In this document: positions 26,900-35,404 of the stretch, one piece after another
Position numbering within the stretch: the stretch's first letter is position 1
How the letters are laid out: every line of letters starts with the position of its first letter
DNA from: Actinospica durhamensis
GTDB taxonomy: Bacteria > Actinomycetota > Actinomycetes > Streptomycetales > Catenulisporaceae
NCBI RefSeq assembly: GCF_018139695.1
Contig: NZ_JAGSOG010000006.1
Span: 20,915 to 84,914, forward strand
Length of the DNA stretch: 64,000 bases
Direction of reading: 5' to 3'
Made by a program: the position numbers and the translations under genes
Notes under the pieces: model-generated
The model's input: only the letters and a program-made list of their open reading frames with translations
Told to the model about the DNA's origin: nothing
Database searches by the model: none

Positions 26900-27295
26900 A
26901 TGGCAGAGCACCCGCACGCAGCGCTGGTCCGCAAGGGTTACGAGGCCTTCTCGCGCGGAGACGTGGCGGCGCTGTCCGCGCTCATGACCAGCGACTGCAC
27001 CCATCATGTGCCCGGCAGCCACAGCCTCTCCGGCGACTACAAGGGCCTGGACGCGGTCATCGAGTACTACGGGCAGCTCGCCGCCGAGACCGACGGGACG
27101 TTGCGCGTCGAACTCCAGAACCTGTTCACCGACGGCCGCGGGCACGTCATGTCCGTCCACCACGTCACCGGTCGGCGGCGCGGACGCGAACTGGACGCGA
27201 TGGGCGGCATCGTCTTCCGCGTCGTCGGCCCCAAGATCACCGACCTCGACGAGTGCGTCGAGGACCAGGATGCCGACGACGCCTTCTGGAGCTGA
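26900..27295 (+). CDS. SnoaL-like / NTF2-fold protein
   Basis: The 131-residue cytosolic protein has the small cone-shaped alpha+beta pattern of the SnoaL/ketosteroid-isomerase group: an N-terminal helix (LVRKGYEAFSRGD), LSALMTSDCTHHVPG, a loop with GLDAVIEYYGQLA and strands ending in DLDECVEDQ. Members are isomerases, cyclases or of unknown role; nothing here fixes a substrate. The ATG at 26900 is placed about 10 bases from a GGGAAGGG sequence; ATG 26891 (three residues longer) is too close to it. The gene is convergent with the next one, 18 bp apart. Confidence 0.75.
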   Translation: MAEHPHAALVRKGYEAFSRGDVAALSALMTSDCTHHVPGSHSLSGDYKGLDAVIEYYGQLAAETDGTLRVELQNLFTDGRGHVMSVHHVTGRRRGRELDAMGGIVFRVVGPKITDLDECVEDQDADDAFWS

Positions 27296-27313
27296 GCGGG
27301 TCCGGGTGCGCGC

Positions 27314-28042
27314 TCAGGCGTTCGGCGCCGAGCAGCGCCGGGGGAGGGTGACCACGCCGGGCTTGTGCTCGAACGTGCGCATCTGGAGCCACTCGTCCAG
27401 TTGGGGATCGAAGAGGTTCTGGATGCCGAACTGCAGGACCTGCCGGAACGTGCCCCGGTTGTCCTGGTCCACGTAGACGTCCCCGAGCGCGAGCGGGAAC
27501 CGCAGGAACTTCCCGGGCGGCAGCTGCGGCACGACGACGCCGACGCGCCAATGGTCGACGCGGCGTTCGGGGTTCGTCTGCAGGATCTCGGGGCCGACGA
27601 AGCGCGCACTGCGCAGTGCCCTGTTCAGCAGGTCGAGGTCGAAGCCCGGGATGCGGTCGCAGGGATGCGAGGTCAGGCCGGGCCACTTGTACGTCAGGGT
27701 GTAGAACGAGCCGTGGAAGATCAGGTTGGTGAACCAGATCGGGTACTGCGGGCCCCCGGCGGTCATCTGGCTCTCGCCGTTCCGGCCCTCCCAGGTGAAC
27801 GGCACCGTGATGCGCAGGTCACGGACGATCCAGGTGCCCTTGCCGCGGAAGTCGCGCGGCAGGCGCGGCGGGAGCGGCGTGGACGGGCCGGAGCCCACCC
27901 CCGCCGTCGCGGTGTTCGCCGTCGTCTGCGTTCCCGTGTTCCGCGCCGCCGCTTGGGCCGGCGGCAGCACGGCGGAGACGAGGGCGACCGCGCCGACGAC
28001 GGACGTCGTCACCGCCGCCCGATAGCTGAACGTCCAGGCCAT
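27314..28042 (-). CDS. Secreted protein of unknown function
   Basis: The 242-residue product has a Sec signal peptide (hydrophobic 10-31, cleavage near AQA-A). The mature part begins with a Thr/Ala-rich linker, then a compact domain rich in Trp, Phe and Pro (GKGTWIVRDLRITVPFTW, YPIWFTNLIFHGSFYTLTYKWPG) with two Cys (one in SHPCDRIPG, one near the C-terminus) that could form a disulfide. I do not recognise the family. GAGGAA precedes the ATG at 28042. Confidence 0.65.
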   Translation of the reverse strand: MAWTFSYRAAVTTSVVGAVALVSAVLPPAQAAARNTGTQTTANTATAGVGSGPSTPLPPRLPRDFRGKGTWIVRDLRITVPFTWEGRNGESQMTAGGPQYPIWFTNLIFHGSFYTLTYKWPGLTSHPCDRIPGFDLDLLNRALRSARFVGPEILQTNPERRVDHWRVGVVVPQLPPGKFLRFPLALGDVYVDQDNRGTFRQVLQFGIQNLFDPQLDEWLQMRTFEHKPGVVTLPRRCSAPNA

Positions 28043-28228
28043 GATCTTCCTCGACTGTCATGTCGGCGCCTCGCGGCGTGCTGAAGATGGGCTAATCAGG
28101 ACATTCGATATCAGACTTCCCATGCGGGCGCGACGTGGCGTGCCGTGCGGTGCGGTTCGGCCGTCTCCTTTTCCCCTGTACGGCGTATCAGGCGCCGCGC
28201 GACGTCGCGTTACCCCGCCGCGCGGCCG

Positions 28229-28261
28229 GATCCGGGCCGGCCGAGAACGGCGGCCCGGATC
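28229..28261 (-). terminator. Terminator hairpin after the phosphoesterase gene
   Basis: Arms 28229-28239 and 28251-28261 pair perfectly over 11 bp with an 11-base loop, 30 bp beyond the minus-strand stop. Confidence 0.6.
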
Positions 28262-28290
28262 TGCGGACTTTGATCTACCGGCTGCCTGAT

Positions 28291-30087
28291 CTACTGAATC
28301 GTGATGTCGGTCGGCCCGGCGAGCACGCTGTAGCCGTCGTCGTAGAGGTACCAGAGCGCGTATGTTCCGGCGGCGGGCAGGGAGCTCGCCGGGAAGGTGG
28401 CCGTGCCGCCGGTGCCCGCGGCCCACTCCCACGCGCTCGAGCTCTGCGAACCCGGAGTCACGCCGAGCGGGTAGAGGCCGATCCAGTTCTCGGAGTTCGC
28501 GTTGCCCGCCGTGGTCTGGTACGCGACCGTCAGGGCCTGCCCGGCCGCGACCGTCGTGCTGCCCGGGGTGATCGTGCTCGGCGCCGGCGCGGAACCGGTG
28601 CCGGTGAACGCGTCGTTGAGCGGGGTCGCGTACTCGTCGTTCGCGGTGATCGGCGCGATGCCGAGGGCCTGCTCGATGGTGCGTCCGGTGCTGTAGTGGT
28701 CGTACCGGGAGTTGCTGACCGTGCCGGCCGGGACCGTGCCCTGCGAGCCGAGGACGATCGTGGCGACGTGGTTGTCCGGCTCGCTCTCGTCCTCGTCCCA
28801 CGTGATGACCAGCAGCGACTTCTGCGTGGTCCAGGCCGGCGAGGCGAGGATGGGCGCGACGGTCTGCTTGAGCCAGCCGTCCTGGACCTGCAGGCTGGTG
28901 GCCGAGCCGTTGCCGGAGGACTCGCCGTCGTAGTAGTCGTCGGCCGCGATCCACGCGAAGTTCGGCGTGCTCGACGCGCTGGCCAGGTCGGTGGTGAGCT
29001 GGCTGGTGTCGAACAGGTGCGCCTGGCAGTAGGCGGAGTTCCCGGAGACGTCGGTGAAGTTGATGAACGGGGCGTCATCGGGCTCGTAGTACGAGTCGTA
29101 CTTCGTGGTGGTGTTGCACGGTGTGCCCATGCCCTGCTCGTACGCCTTCCAGGTCTCGCCCTTGGCCACGAGCTCGTCCCCGATGTTCTTGTTCGGGTCC
29201 TTGATGTTCGGCCAGTACGTGGCGCCGGTCGCATAGGTGTCGCCACCCGCGATCGCCATGTAGTTCTCGTCGCTGGGGTGGTAGACGGCGTGGTAGTTCG
29301 CCATCGTCGCGCCCTCGGACATCAGAGTGTGGAGGTACGGCGTGTCCGTCGGGTTGTTCACGACCTCGTTGTAGTCGGTGTTCTCCATCATGATCGTGAA
29401 CACGTGGCTGTAGCCGGGGACCGAGGACGCGGGCGGAGCGAGCGTGGGCGCGGCGAGCGGGGTGTTGAGCGTCAGCGACAGGTGCTCGGCGTATCCGCCT
29501 TCGCTGGAGCTGTCGACGAACGCCAGCTGTACCAGGATCGAGCGCGTGCCCGTCGGGACCGCGCCGGTGGCCGAGCGGGCGAGGAACTCCGTCGCACCAC
29601 CGCGCTGGGACTCGGTGACGGTGGGCAGCGACGCGGCGGTGCCCAACTGTGCGCCGGTGGTGCCGAGGAACTCGGCGGTCACCTCGGTGTAGCCGGAGTA
29701 GGTGGTCCAGCCGCCGAGCCAGCCCGAGAGGTTGAAGGTGACGCCCCCGGCGTCGATCGCGGCGGCCGCCGACGCGACGTCGACCGTCTGCTCGATGGAG
29801 CCGTCACCCTGGTTCCCCGGCGCGAAGAAGGCCGGATCGGCGCTCGCGCCGGAGGGGTAGCCGAAGCTGCCCGCCGAGGAGCAGACGACGTCGGGGCTGC
29901 CGGACTCGACCTGCCAGCCGGGCATCGTGGTGGCGGCGGTCCAGTCGGTGGTGCAGTAGCCGGCGTTGGCGTCGCCGTCGACGATGAGGTTGGCGCTTGT
30001 GGTCGCCGCGAAGGCGGTGGGAGCGCACACAAGAGCCGCGCACAACAGCGCGAATGTGGCGACGATCGCAGACCAGGAGCGATTCAC
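28291..30087 (-). CDS. Secreted alkaline-phosphatase-superfamily phosphoesterase (AcpA/phospholipase C-like)
   Basis: The GTG at 30087 is chosen because GAGGGG stands 10 bases upstream and the product begins with a normal signal peptide (about 1-27). The 598-residue protein has an N-terminal beta-rich module (to about 180), a phosphoesterase core starting at HVFTIMMENTDYNEVV (metal-binding Glu-Asn after the first strand), with YHPSDENYMAIAGGDT (nucleophile region), ITWDEDESEPDNHVATIVLG and SRYDHYSTGRTIEQALG, and a C-terminal beta-sandwich of about 95 residues (NWIGLYPLGVTPG). Such enzymes release phosphate from organic esters outside the cell. Natural substrates are not evident. An earlier ATG at 30192 would place the signal peptide internally. 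Confidence 0.85.
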   Translation of the reverse strand: MNRSWSAIVATFALLCAALVCAPTAFAATTSANLIVDGDANAGYCTTDWTAATTMPGWQVESGSPDVVCSSAGSFGYPSGASADPAFFAPGNQGDGSIEQTVDVASAAAAIDAGGVTFNLSGWLGGWTTYSGYTEVTAEFLGTTGAQLGTAASLPTVTESQRGGATEFLARSATGAVPTGTRSILVQLAFVDSSSEGGYAEHLSLTLNTPLAAPTLAPPASSVPGYSHVFTIMMENTDYNEVVNNPTDTPYLHTLMSEGATMANYHAVYHPSDENYMAIAGGDTYATGATYWPNIKDPNKNIGDELVAKGETWKAYEQGMGTPCNTTTKYDSYYEPDDAPFINFTDVSGNSAYCQAHLFDTSQLTTDLASASSTPNFAWIAADDYYDGESSGNGSATSLQVQDGWLKQTVAPILASPAWTTQKSLLVITWDEDESEPDNHVATIVLGSQGTVPAGTVSNSRYDHYSTGRTIEQALGIAPITANDEYATPLNDAFTGTGSAPAPSTITPGSTTVAAGQALTVAYQTTAGNANSENWIGLYPLGVTPGSQSSSAWEWAAGTGGTATFPASSLPAAGTYALWYLYDDGYSVLAGPTDITIQ

Positions 30088-30199
30088 GGGAGTGGGTCCC
30101 CTCGCAGAGCCAGAAGTTGTCCAGACAACCATGGCCCAGCGGGGTGGCCGTGCGGCGAACTGCGCGCTACCGGAGCCGGACGGCAGAGTCAATGCTCTG

Positions 30200-30466
30200 T
30201 CAGCGCTTCGCCTTGCCGTGTTGGAAATGTACGAACACGCGACCGAAGTTGTCCGAGTCCTTCTCCACCCGGTGGTAGAGCGCCTTGACGTCCTTGCGGT
30301 CGAGGTAGCGCAGTACGCGCTTCTTCAGCTGGCCAGAGCCCTTGCCGGGGATGATCTCCACCAGGGGGGCCTTCTTGGCGATGGCCTCGGCGATGATCGC
30401 GTCCAGGGCCCGGTCGATCTCGGAGCCCTTGTTGTAGATCTCGTGCAAGTCGAGCTTGAGCTTCAA
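30200..30466 (-). CDS. Smr-domain protein
   Basis: The 88-residue protein is almost entirely a stand-alone Smr (small MutS-related) domain: LDLHEIYNKGSEIDRALD, LVEIIPGKGSGQLKKRVLRYL and a closing VFVHFQ strand. Smr domains bind nucleic acid and some are nucleases acting on mRNA or DNA. The predicted start is a TTG at 30466 with GAGG a few bases upstream; no in-frame ATG precedes it within a plausible distance. It is upstream of, and on the same strand as, the phosphoesterase gene. Confidence 0.8.
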   Translation of the reverse strand: MKLKLDLHEIYNKGSEIDRALDAIIAEAIAKKAPLVEIIPGKGSGQLKKRVLRYLDRKDVKALYHRVEKDSDNFGRVFVHFQHGKAKR

Positions 30467-30553
30467 CGTCCGGCCTCGTCTCGATCGGTGGACCGCGTCA
30501 GCGTTGCCCGGCGCGCACCTGCTGCGTCCAAGCTACTCCCGGACACGCCCGGC

Positions 30554-30653
30554 CACGAGCCCGCACGAGCCCGCGTTGCCCGCATGAGCCCGCATGAGCC
30601 CGCACGAGCCCCGCACGAGCCCCGCACGAGCCCCGCACGAGCCCCGCACGAGC
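30554..30653. repeat. Tandem 10/11-bp repeat array
   Basis: Degenerate 10-bp units (CACGAGCCCG, CATGAGCCCG) lead into four exact 11-bp copies of CGAGCCCCGCA at 30605-30648. The array has no spacers and lies between the Smr gene start and the end of the importer operon. Confidence 0.9.
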
Positions 30654-30654
30654 G

Positions 30655-30700
30655 GCGCGCGTGGTGGCGACGGCTCCGCGGCCGTCGCCACCACGCGCGC
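30655..30700 (-). terminator. Perfect 20-bp terminator hairpin after the SsuA/NMT1-like gene
   Basis: Arms 30655-30674 and 30681-30700 are perfectly complementary over 20 bp with a 6-base loop. It starts 10 bp beyond the minus-strand stop codon and directly abuts the tandem repeat array. Confidence 0.75.
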
Positions 30701-30709
30701 TGCGGCGGC

Positions 30710-31792
30710 TCAGCCGTTGGCGGGTTCCGGCGTCGTGGTGGTGGTGTAGCCCTCCGCCTTGTTCGCGGCGATCGCGAAGGTGTTGGTGAAGGTGGTGGCG
30801 AGGTTCACCGAGGAGACGTCGGTGCCGATCGCCTTCTCCGTGGCCAGCACGGTCTCCGGGCCGCCGGCGGGCATGATGCCGTCGGGCAGGAACTGGGCCT
30901 TGTCCTGGGTCAGGGCCGTGATGTATTCGGCCTTGGTGAAGCCGTTGCTCTGCACGTACGCCGGCGGCAGTGCGTCGGCGATGTCGGCGGCCGAGTGGGT
31001 CGCGATCCAGTGCATGGTCGCGACCAGCGCGTCGACCACGTCCTGGGCCTCCTGCTGGTGACCGCTGACCCAGCTGCTCAAGGCGAGCACGCCGGCCGAG
31101 GGCCAGGTGCCGCCGAGGGCGGCGGTGGCGCCGGTGGAGGTGGCCAGGTCGATGGCCGAATAGCCGATGTTCTGCTGTTCGATCTGCAGCACGGTCGGCT
31201 GCGTCGTCATCAGGCACTGGGTCTTGCCGGTCTTGAGCGCGGCGATGGCGGTGGCGCCGTCGCTCACCCCGATCCGGCTGTACTGCTTCGTCGTCAGGCC
31301 GGCCTTGCTCGCCAGCAGCTGGGTCAGCTCGTCGGTGCCCGAGCCGAGGTCGGTCACGCCGAGGGTCTTGCCCGACCACTGCGAGGCGGAGTGGATCCCG
31401 CTGCTGGTGGCGCACATCTCGCGCTCGCCCGGGGCGCCGGACAGCTGCACGATGTCCTCGACCTGCTTGCCCTTGGCCTGGAAGTCGATGGAGTGGATGT
31501 ACCAGGCGCCGGCCATGTCGACCTGGCCGCCGGCCATCGCGTCCTCGGCGCCGATGCCGCCGTTGACCTCGGTGCTCAGCACCATGTCGACGCCGTACTT
31601 CTTGTAGAAGCCGAGCTGCTGGGCGAGCTCGTAGGGCAGGTAGATCTGCTTGTCGATACCGCCGACCATGAGGGTGACCGTCGGCAGCGCGGTGCCGCCG
31701 CCGCTCCCGGTCGAGCCGGAACTCGAGCAGGCGGTGAGCGAGGTCAGGGCGAGGGCGCCCACGGCCGCGCCGGCGATCGTCTTTCTGAGCAT
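30710..31792 (-). CDS. ABC transporter substrate-binding lipoprotein (SsuA/NMT1-THI5 type)
   Basis: The 360-residue protein has a lipoprotein signal with LTAC (Cys22) and the NMT1/SsuA pattern: DKQIYLPYELAQQLGFYKKYGVDM, GGIGAEDAMAGGQVDMAGAWYIHSIDF, GKTLGVTDLGSGTDELTQLL. This class brings small organic compounds such as sulfonates, nitrate, pyrimidine precursors or aromatic acids to an SsuBC-like importer. Permease and ATPase genes lie directly upstream on the same strand. The exact ligand is not readable from sequence, but the divergent CitA-type sensor suggests a carboxylate. Confidence 0.87.
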   Translation of the reverse strand: MLRKTIAGAAVGALALTSLTACSSSGSTGSGGGTALPTVTLMVGGIDKQIYLPYELAQQLGFYKKYGVDMVLSTEVNGGIGAEDAMAGGQVDMAGAWYIHSIDFQAKGKQVEDIVQLSGAPGEREMCATSSGIHSASQWSGKTLGVTDLGSGTDELTQLLASKAGLTTKQYSRIGVSDGATAIAALKTGKTQCLMTTQPTVLQIEQQNIGYSAIDLATSTGATAALGGTWPSAGVLALSSWVSGHQQEAQDVVDALVATMHWIATHSAADIADALPPAYVQSNGFTKAEYITALTQDKAQFLPDGIMPAGGPETVLATEKAIGTDVSSVNLATTFTNTFAIAANKAEGYTTTTTPEPANG

Positions 31793-31863
31793 GGCAGAGC
31801 CCTACTTTCTTGTCTTCGTTGACGGGAAGGAGGTGACGGGTGGACCGGGGGAGCGCGCGGGGA

Positions 31864-32760
31864 TCAGATCTGCGCGGCTTCGGAGGGGGACGGCGGGCGC
31901 CAGGAGAGCAGTCGGCGCTCGAGCCGGGTGAGCAGGGACTCGGCGGCGAGGGTGATCACCGCGATCACGATCATCGTGGCGAACACGCCGTCGGGGTTGA
32001 ACTGGTTCTGCGCGGTGGTGATGACCAGGCCGAGCCCGCTCTGCGCGCCGAGCACCTCGCCGACCAGGGCGCCGACGATGGCGAAGCCGAAGGCGGTGTG
32101 CAGGCTGGCGATGATCCAGGTGAGCGCGGAGGGCACGGTCACGTCGCGGACGACCCGCCACGGGGAGGCGCCGAGCACCCGGGCGTTGTTCAGGATGTTG
32201 CGGTCCACCTCGCGCACGCCCTGGAAGGCGTTGAAGAAGACCACGAAGAACACCAGGACGGCGGCCAGCAGGATCTTCGGGGTCTGGCCGAGGCCGAAGG
32301 CGACCAGGAAGATCGAGCCGAGCACGATCCGCGGGATCGCGTTGAAGACCTTGATGTACGGGCCGATCACGCGCGCCAGGAACGGGTTCGCGCCGAGTAC
32401 GACGCCGAACACGATGCCCGTCACGGTGCCGAGCGCGAAGCCGGACACCGCCTCCCGCAGCGTGGTGAAGATCTGGGTCCAGTAGGAGCCGAACTCCGTC
32501 GCCTGGTCGCCCTGGGCGAAGTAGTCGTAGAGCTGCTTGGCGATGCCGCTGGGCTGGCCGTAGAAGAACGGGTCGATCACCTTCGCCGCGGTCAGCAGCT
32601 GCCAGGAGCCGACCAGCACGACCGCGAGCAGCAGTTGCGCCGCGAAGATCCGCAGCCGGCGCCTGCGCGCGAGGCCCTTGCCGGAGGGCACCGCGGCGGC
32701 GGCTTTCGCGCCCGCCTCGGCCAGGTCCCGGTCCAGCTTGTCGGAGACCATGTCACTCAC
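31864..32760 (-). CDS. ABC transporter permease (SsuC/TauC type)
   Basis: The 298-residue membrane protein has about six helices and the signature FNAIPRIVLGSIFLVAFGLG with the conserved loop LNNARVLGASPWRVVRDVTVPSALTWIIA that contacts the ATPase. The closing RLERRLLSWRP is typical of SsuC/TauC permeases. The GTG start at 32760 overlaps the ATPase stop (GTGA). The order ATPase-permease-binding protein is a standard operon for this transporter class. Confidence 0.9.
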   Translation of the reverse strand: MSDMVSDKLDRDLAEAGAKAAAAVPSGKGLARRRRLRIFAAQLLLAVVLVGSWQLLTAAKVIDPFFYGQPSGIAKQLYDYFAQGDQATEFGSYWTQIFTTLREAVSGFALGTVTGIVFGVVLGANPFLARVIGPYIKVFNAIPRIVLGSIFLVAFGLGQTPKILLAAVLVFFVVFFNAFQGVREVDRNILNNARVLGASPWRVVRDVTVPSALTWIIASLHTAFGFAIVGALVGEVLGAQSGLGLVITTAQNQFNPDGVFATMIVIAVITLAAESLLTRLERRLLSWRPPSPSEAAQI

Positions 32761-33593
32761 GAGCTCACTCCCGCCGTCTTCGCGTACGCCCGCTCGACCT
32801 CTTCGCGCAGGGACTCCCAGATCTGCCGGTGCAGTGCGAGGAACTCGGGCTGGAAGCGGATGTCCTGGACCGCGCCGCGCGGGCGGGGCAGGTCGATGTC
32901 GTAGACCGCCTTGACCGAGCCGGGCCCGGAGGTCATCACCACGACGCGGTCGGCCAGCGCCACCGCCTCCTCGAGGTCGTGCGTGATGAACAGCACCGAG
33001 GGCCGCAGCTGCTCCCACAGGCCGAGCAGCTCGGTCTGCATGATCGCCTTGGTCTGCACGTCGAGGGCGCCGAAGGGTTCGTCCATGAGCAGGATCCGCG
33101 GCTCGTTGATCAGCGCGGCGGCCATCGCCACCCGCTTGCGCATGCCGCCGGAGAGCTGGTGCGGGTGCCGGTCCTCGAACCCGGCCAGACCCACCCGGCG
33201 CAGCCAGTCCCGCGCCGTGCTCTCGGCCTCGCGCTTCGCCGTGCCGCGGAAGGTCGGGCCGAGCGCGACGTTGCCGAGCACGGTCTTCCACGGCAGCAGC
33301 GCGTCGGCCTGGAACATGAAGCTCACGCCCTCGGCGATGCCGTCGACCGGCCTGCCGCCCACCGCGACCGTGCCCTCGCTCGGCCGGTCGAGTCCGGATA
33401 CCAGGCTCAGCGTGGTCGACTTGCCACAGCCGGTCGGGCCCACCACTGCGCAGAACTGTCCGGGTTCTACGGTGAAGCTCACATCTTTGATCGCGGTGAA
33501 GACGTCACCGGCCGGGGTCAGGAACCGCTTGGTCACCCCGGAGATCTCGATCCGCGCGTTGGGCGCGTCGTCCGTGGTATGTGCCGGAGTCAT
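32757..33593 (-). CDS. ABC transporter ATP-binding protein (SsuB/TauB type)
   Basis: The 278-residue ATPase has Walker A GPTGCGKST, Q-loop FMFQADALLPW, signature LSGGMRKRVAMAAAL, Walker B ILLMDEPFGALD and switch His in FITHDLEEAV. MRKR rather than QRQR in the signature is common in this subclass. The start at 33593 is chosen because AAGGAGG (plus-strand 33603-33609) lies nine bases upstream; an ATG at 33632 would add 13 residues and bury that site. It is the only ABC ATPase in the window. Confidence 0.92.
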   Translation of the reverse strand: MTPAHTTDDAPNARIEISGVTKRFLTPAGDVFTAIKDVSFTVEPGQFCAVVGPTGCGKSTTLSLVSGLDRPSEGTVAVGGRPVDGIAEGVSFMFQADALLPWKTVLGNVALGPTFRGTAKREAESTARDWLRRVGLAGFEDRHPHQLSGGMRKRVAMAAALINEPRILLMDEPFGALDVQTKAIMQTELLGLWEQLRPSVLFITHDLEEAVALADRVVVMTSGPGSVKAVYDIDLPRPRGAVQDIRFQPEFLALHRQIWESLREEVERAYAKTAGVSS

Positions 33594-33681
33594 CGGATCG
33601 GGCCTCCTTACTCCATTGATCGGGGAGGCCACACGCTAGGTGGGCTGCGACGACGCGTCACCGTTGTGTGCGTAACCCGCG

Positions 33682-33733
33682 TTTTCCGCATTTCCCCGAG
33701 TTTTGTGCATTGAGTTCACGCGGGGGTTTGCAT
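33682..33733. promoter_or_regulatory. Repeated TTTT-NN-GCAT motif in the divergent transporter/sensor promoter region
   Basis: TTTTCCGCAT (33682-33691) and TTTTGTGCAT (33701-33710) occur 19 bp apart, followed by a degenerate GGGTTTGCAT (33724-33733), in a T-rich stretch between the importer operon and the two-component genes. Direct repeats in such a divergent region fit binding of the adjacent CitB/DcuR-type regulator. This is a visual inference only. Confidence 0.35.
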
Positions 33734-33814
33734 AACGGCTTGAACGCGGTTTTCGACAATCCTTGCCCGAGTGCAGCCGCCCCTTTCACAATTCCTTGGG
33801 TGCGACGAGGCCGG

Positions 33815-35404
33815 ATGCGCAAGCTCTCCAGCCAGATCTTCGTCGGTCAGGTGGCGATCCTGGTCGCGACGGTGCTGGTGGGCTTCGTGCTGTTCGCGCA
33901 CGAGGAACGCGCGCAACTCGACCAGCAGTACGAGCAGCAGGCGGTTTCCATCGCCGAGTCCGTGGCCTCGATCGACCAGATCGGGCTGTGCCTGGAGCCC
34001 GGGGCGCGGCCGTGCGGGGACGAGGTCCAGCAGATCGCCGAACACGTCATGCGCGACACCGGGGCCGGCTACGTCGTGGTGATCGACATGAACCGAGTGC
34101 GCCACTCGCACCCCGACTCCGCGTTGATCGGCAAGCAGGTCGAGGAGCCGATCGTGACGAAGGACGGCCTGCCGCGCACCGGGATCGACGACGGCGTCGT
34201 CGGCCGTTCGGCCAGCGGCAAGGCCCCGCTCTACGCCCCGGACGGGACGATGGTCGGTGAGGTCTCCGTCGGGATCCTGGAGAGCCGGGTCTCCACCGCC
34301 CTGTGGAGCGTGCTCCCGGTGTACGCGCTCTGGTTCGCCGTCGCGCTGGTGATCGGCGCGTTCGCCTCCTGGCTGCTGGCCCGCAGGCTCAAGCGGCGCA
34401 CCTTCGGCCTCGAGCTCGACGAGATCGCCAAGCTGCTGCTCGAGCGCGAGGCCGTGCTGCACGCGATCCGCGAGGGGATGATCGCCTTCGACCGGGCCGG
34501 ACGGATCACCCTGGTCAACGACGAGGCACGGCGGCTGCTGTCGATCGAGTCCACCGCGATCGGCAGCTGGATCGAGGAGGTCGTGGCGCCGGGCCGGCTG
34601 CGCGACGTGCTCTCCGGCACGATCGGCGGCAAGGACGAGGTGGTGCTCACCGACGAGTACTGCCTGACCGTCAACCGGATGCCGGTGGCGCTGGCCGGCC
34701 GTCCGCACGGCTCGGTCGTCACCCTGCGCGACCGCACCGAGCTGGCCGGGCTGCTGCGCGAGCTCGACAGCGTCAGGGGTCTGACCGACGCGCTGCGCGC
34801 CCAGCAGCACGAGTTCTCCAATCGCATGCACACCGTGGCCGGGCTGCTCGAGCTGGGCGAATCCGACGAGGCGCTGTGCTATCTGACCGACCTCGGCGGC
34901 GCGCAGGCCGAGTTCGCCGAGTCACTGCGCTCGCGCATCGCCAGCCCGCTGATCGTCGGGCTGATCCTGGCCAAGGCCGCGGTGGCGGCGGAACGCGGCA
35001 TCGAACTGGTGGTGTCGGAAGAGTCGTGGGCGGGGGAGGTGCCGGCGACGTCGCAGGCGCTGACGACGATTCTCGGCAATCTGATCGACAACGCCCTCGA
35101 CGCGGTCGGCGGCACACGACGGGAGGACGGACCCGGCCGGGTCACGGTGCTCCTGGTCGAAGAGGGGGACCGGCTCAGGGTGGAGGTCGCGGACAACGGC
35201 CCCGGGATCGCCGCGCAGGACCTCGGCTCGGTGTTCCTCGACGGATTCTCGACGAAGCCCGCGTCCGGTTCGCTGCGTCGAGGCCTCGGCCTCGCGCTGG
35301 TACACCGGCTGGTGCAACGCCTCGGCGGCACGATCGAGGCCAGTACGGGCCCTGGCGCGGTGTTCACCGTGAGTCTTCCGGCGGAGGTGTCGGCGATCGT
35401 ATGA
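33815..35404 (+). CDS. CitA/DcuS-type sensor histidine kinase
   Basis: The 529-residue kinase has one N-terminal membrane helix (about 8-27), an extracytoplasmic PAS-like sensor (about 40-165, with GAGYVVVIDMNRVRHSHP and GKAPLYAPDGTMVGEVSVGI), a second helix (about 170-192) and a cytosolic PAS domain (AIREGMIAFDRAGRITLVN). The phosphoacceptor box is AQQHEFSNRMHTVAGLLELG with His332, followed by NLIDNALDAV, DNGPGI and GLGLALV. This is the citrate/C4-dicarboxylate sensor family. ATG 33815 has GAGG close upstream. Its stop overlaps the regulator start. Confidence 0.9.
   Translation: MRKLSSQIFVGQVAILVATVLVGFVLFAHEERAQLDQQYEQQAVSIAESVASIDQIGLCLEPGARPCGDEVQQIAEHVMRDTGAGYVVVIDMNRVRHSHPDSALIGKQVEEPIVTKDGLPRTGIDDGVVGRSASGKAPLYAPDGTMVGEVSVGILESRVSTALWSVLPVYALWFAVALVIGAFASWLLARRLKRRTFGLELDEIAKLLLEREAVLHAIREGMIAFDRAGRITLVNDEARRLLSIESTAIGSWIEEVVAPGRLRDVLSGTIGGKDEVVLTDEYCLTVNRMPVALAGRPHGSVVTLRDRTELAGLLRELDSVRGLTDALRAQQHEFSNRMHTVAGLLELGESDEALCYLTDLGGAQAEFAESLRSRIASPLIVGLILAKAAVAAERGIELVVSEESWAGEVPATSQALTTILGNLIDNALDAVGGTRREDGPGRVTVLLVEEGDRLRVEVADNGPGIAAQDLGSVFLDGFSTKPASGSLRRGLGLALVHRLVQRLGGTIEASTGPGAVFTVSLPAEVSAIV

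Noticed and set aside
30087..30192. Longer start of the phosphoesterase at ATG 30192
   Set aside because: It would put the signal peptide 35 residues inside the protein, whereas GTG 30087 has a good ribosome-binding site and begins the signal peptide.
30554..30653. CRISPR array
   Set aside because: The units are 10-11 bp, directly adjacent without spacers, and no cas genes are present.
30655..30700. Terminal inverted repeat of a mobile element
   Set aside because: The two arms are only six bases apart and lie just after a stop codon, which fits a terminator; no transposase or target duplication is nearby.
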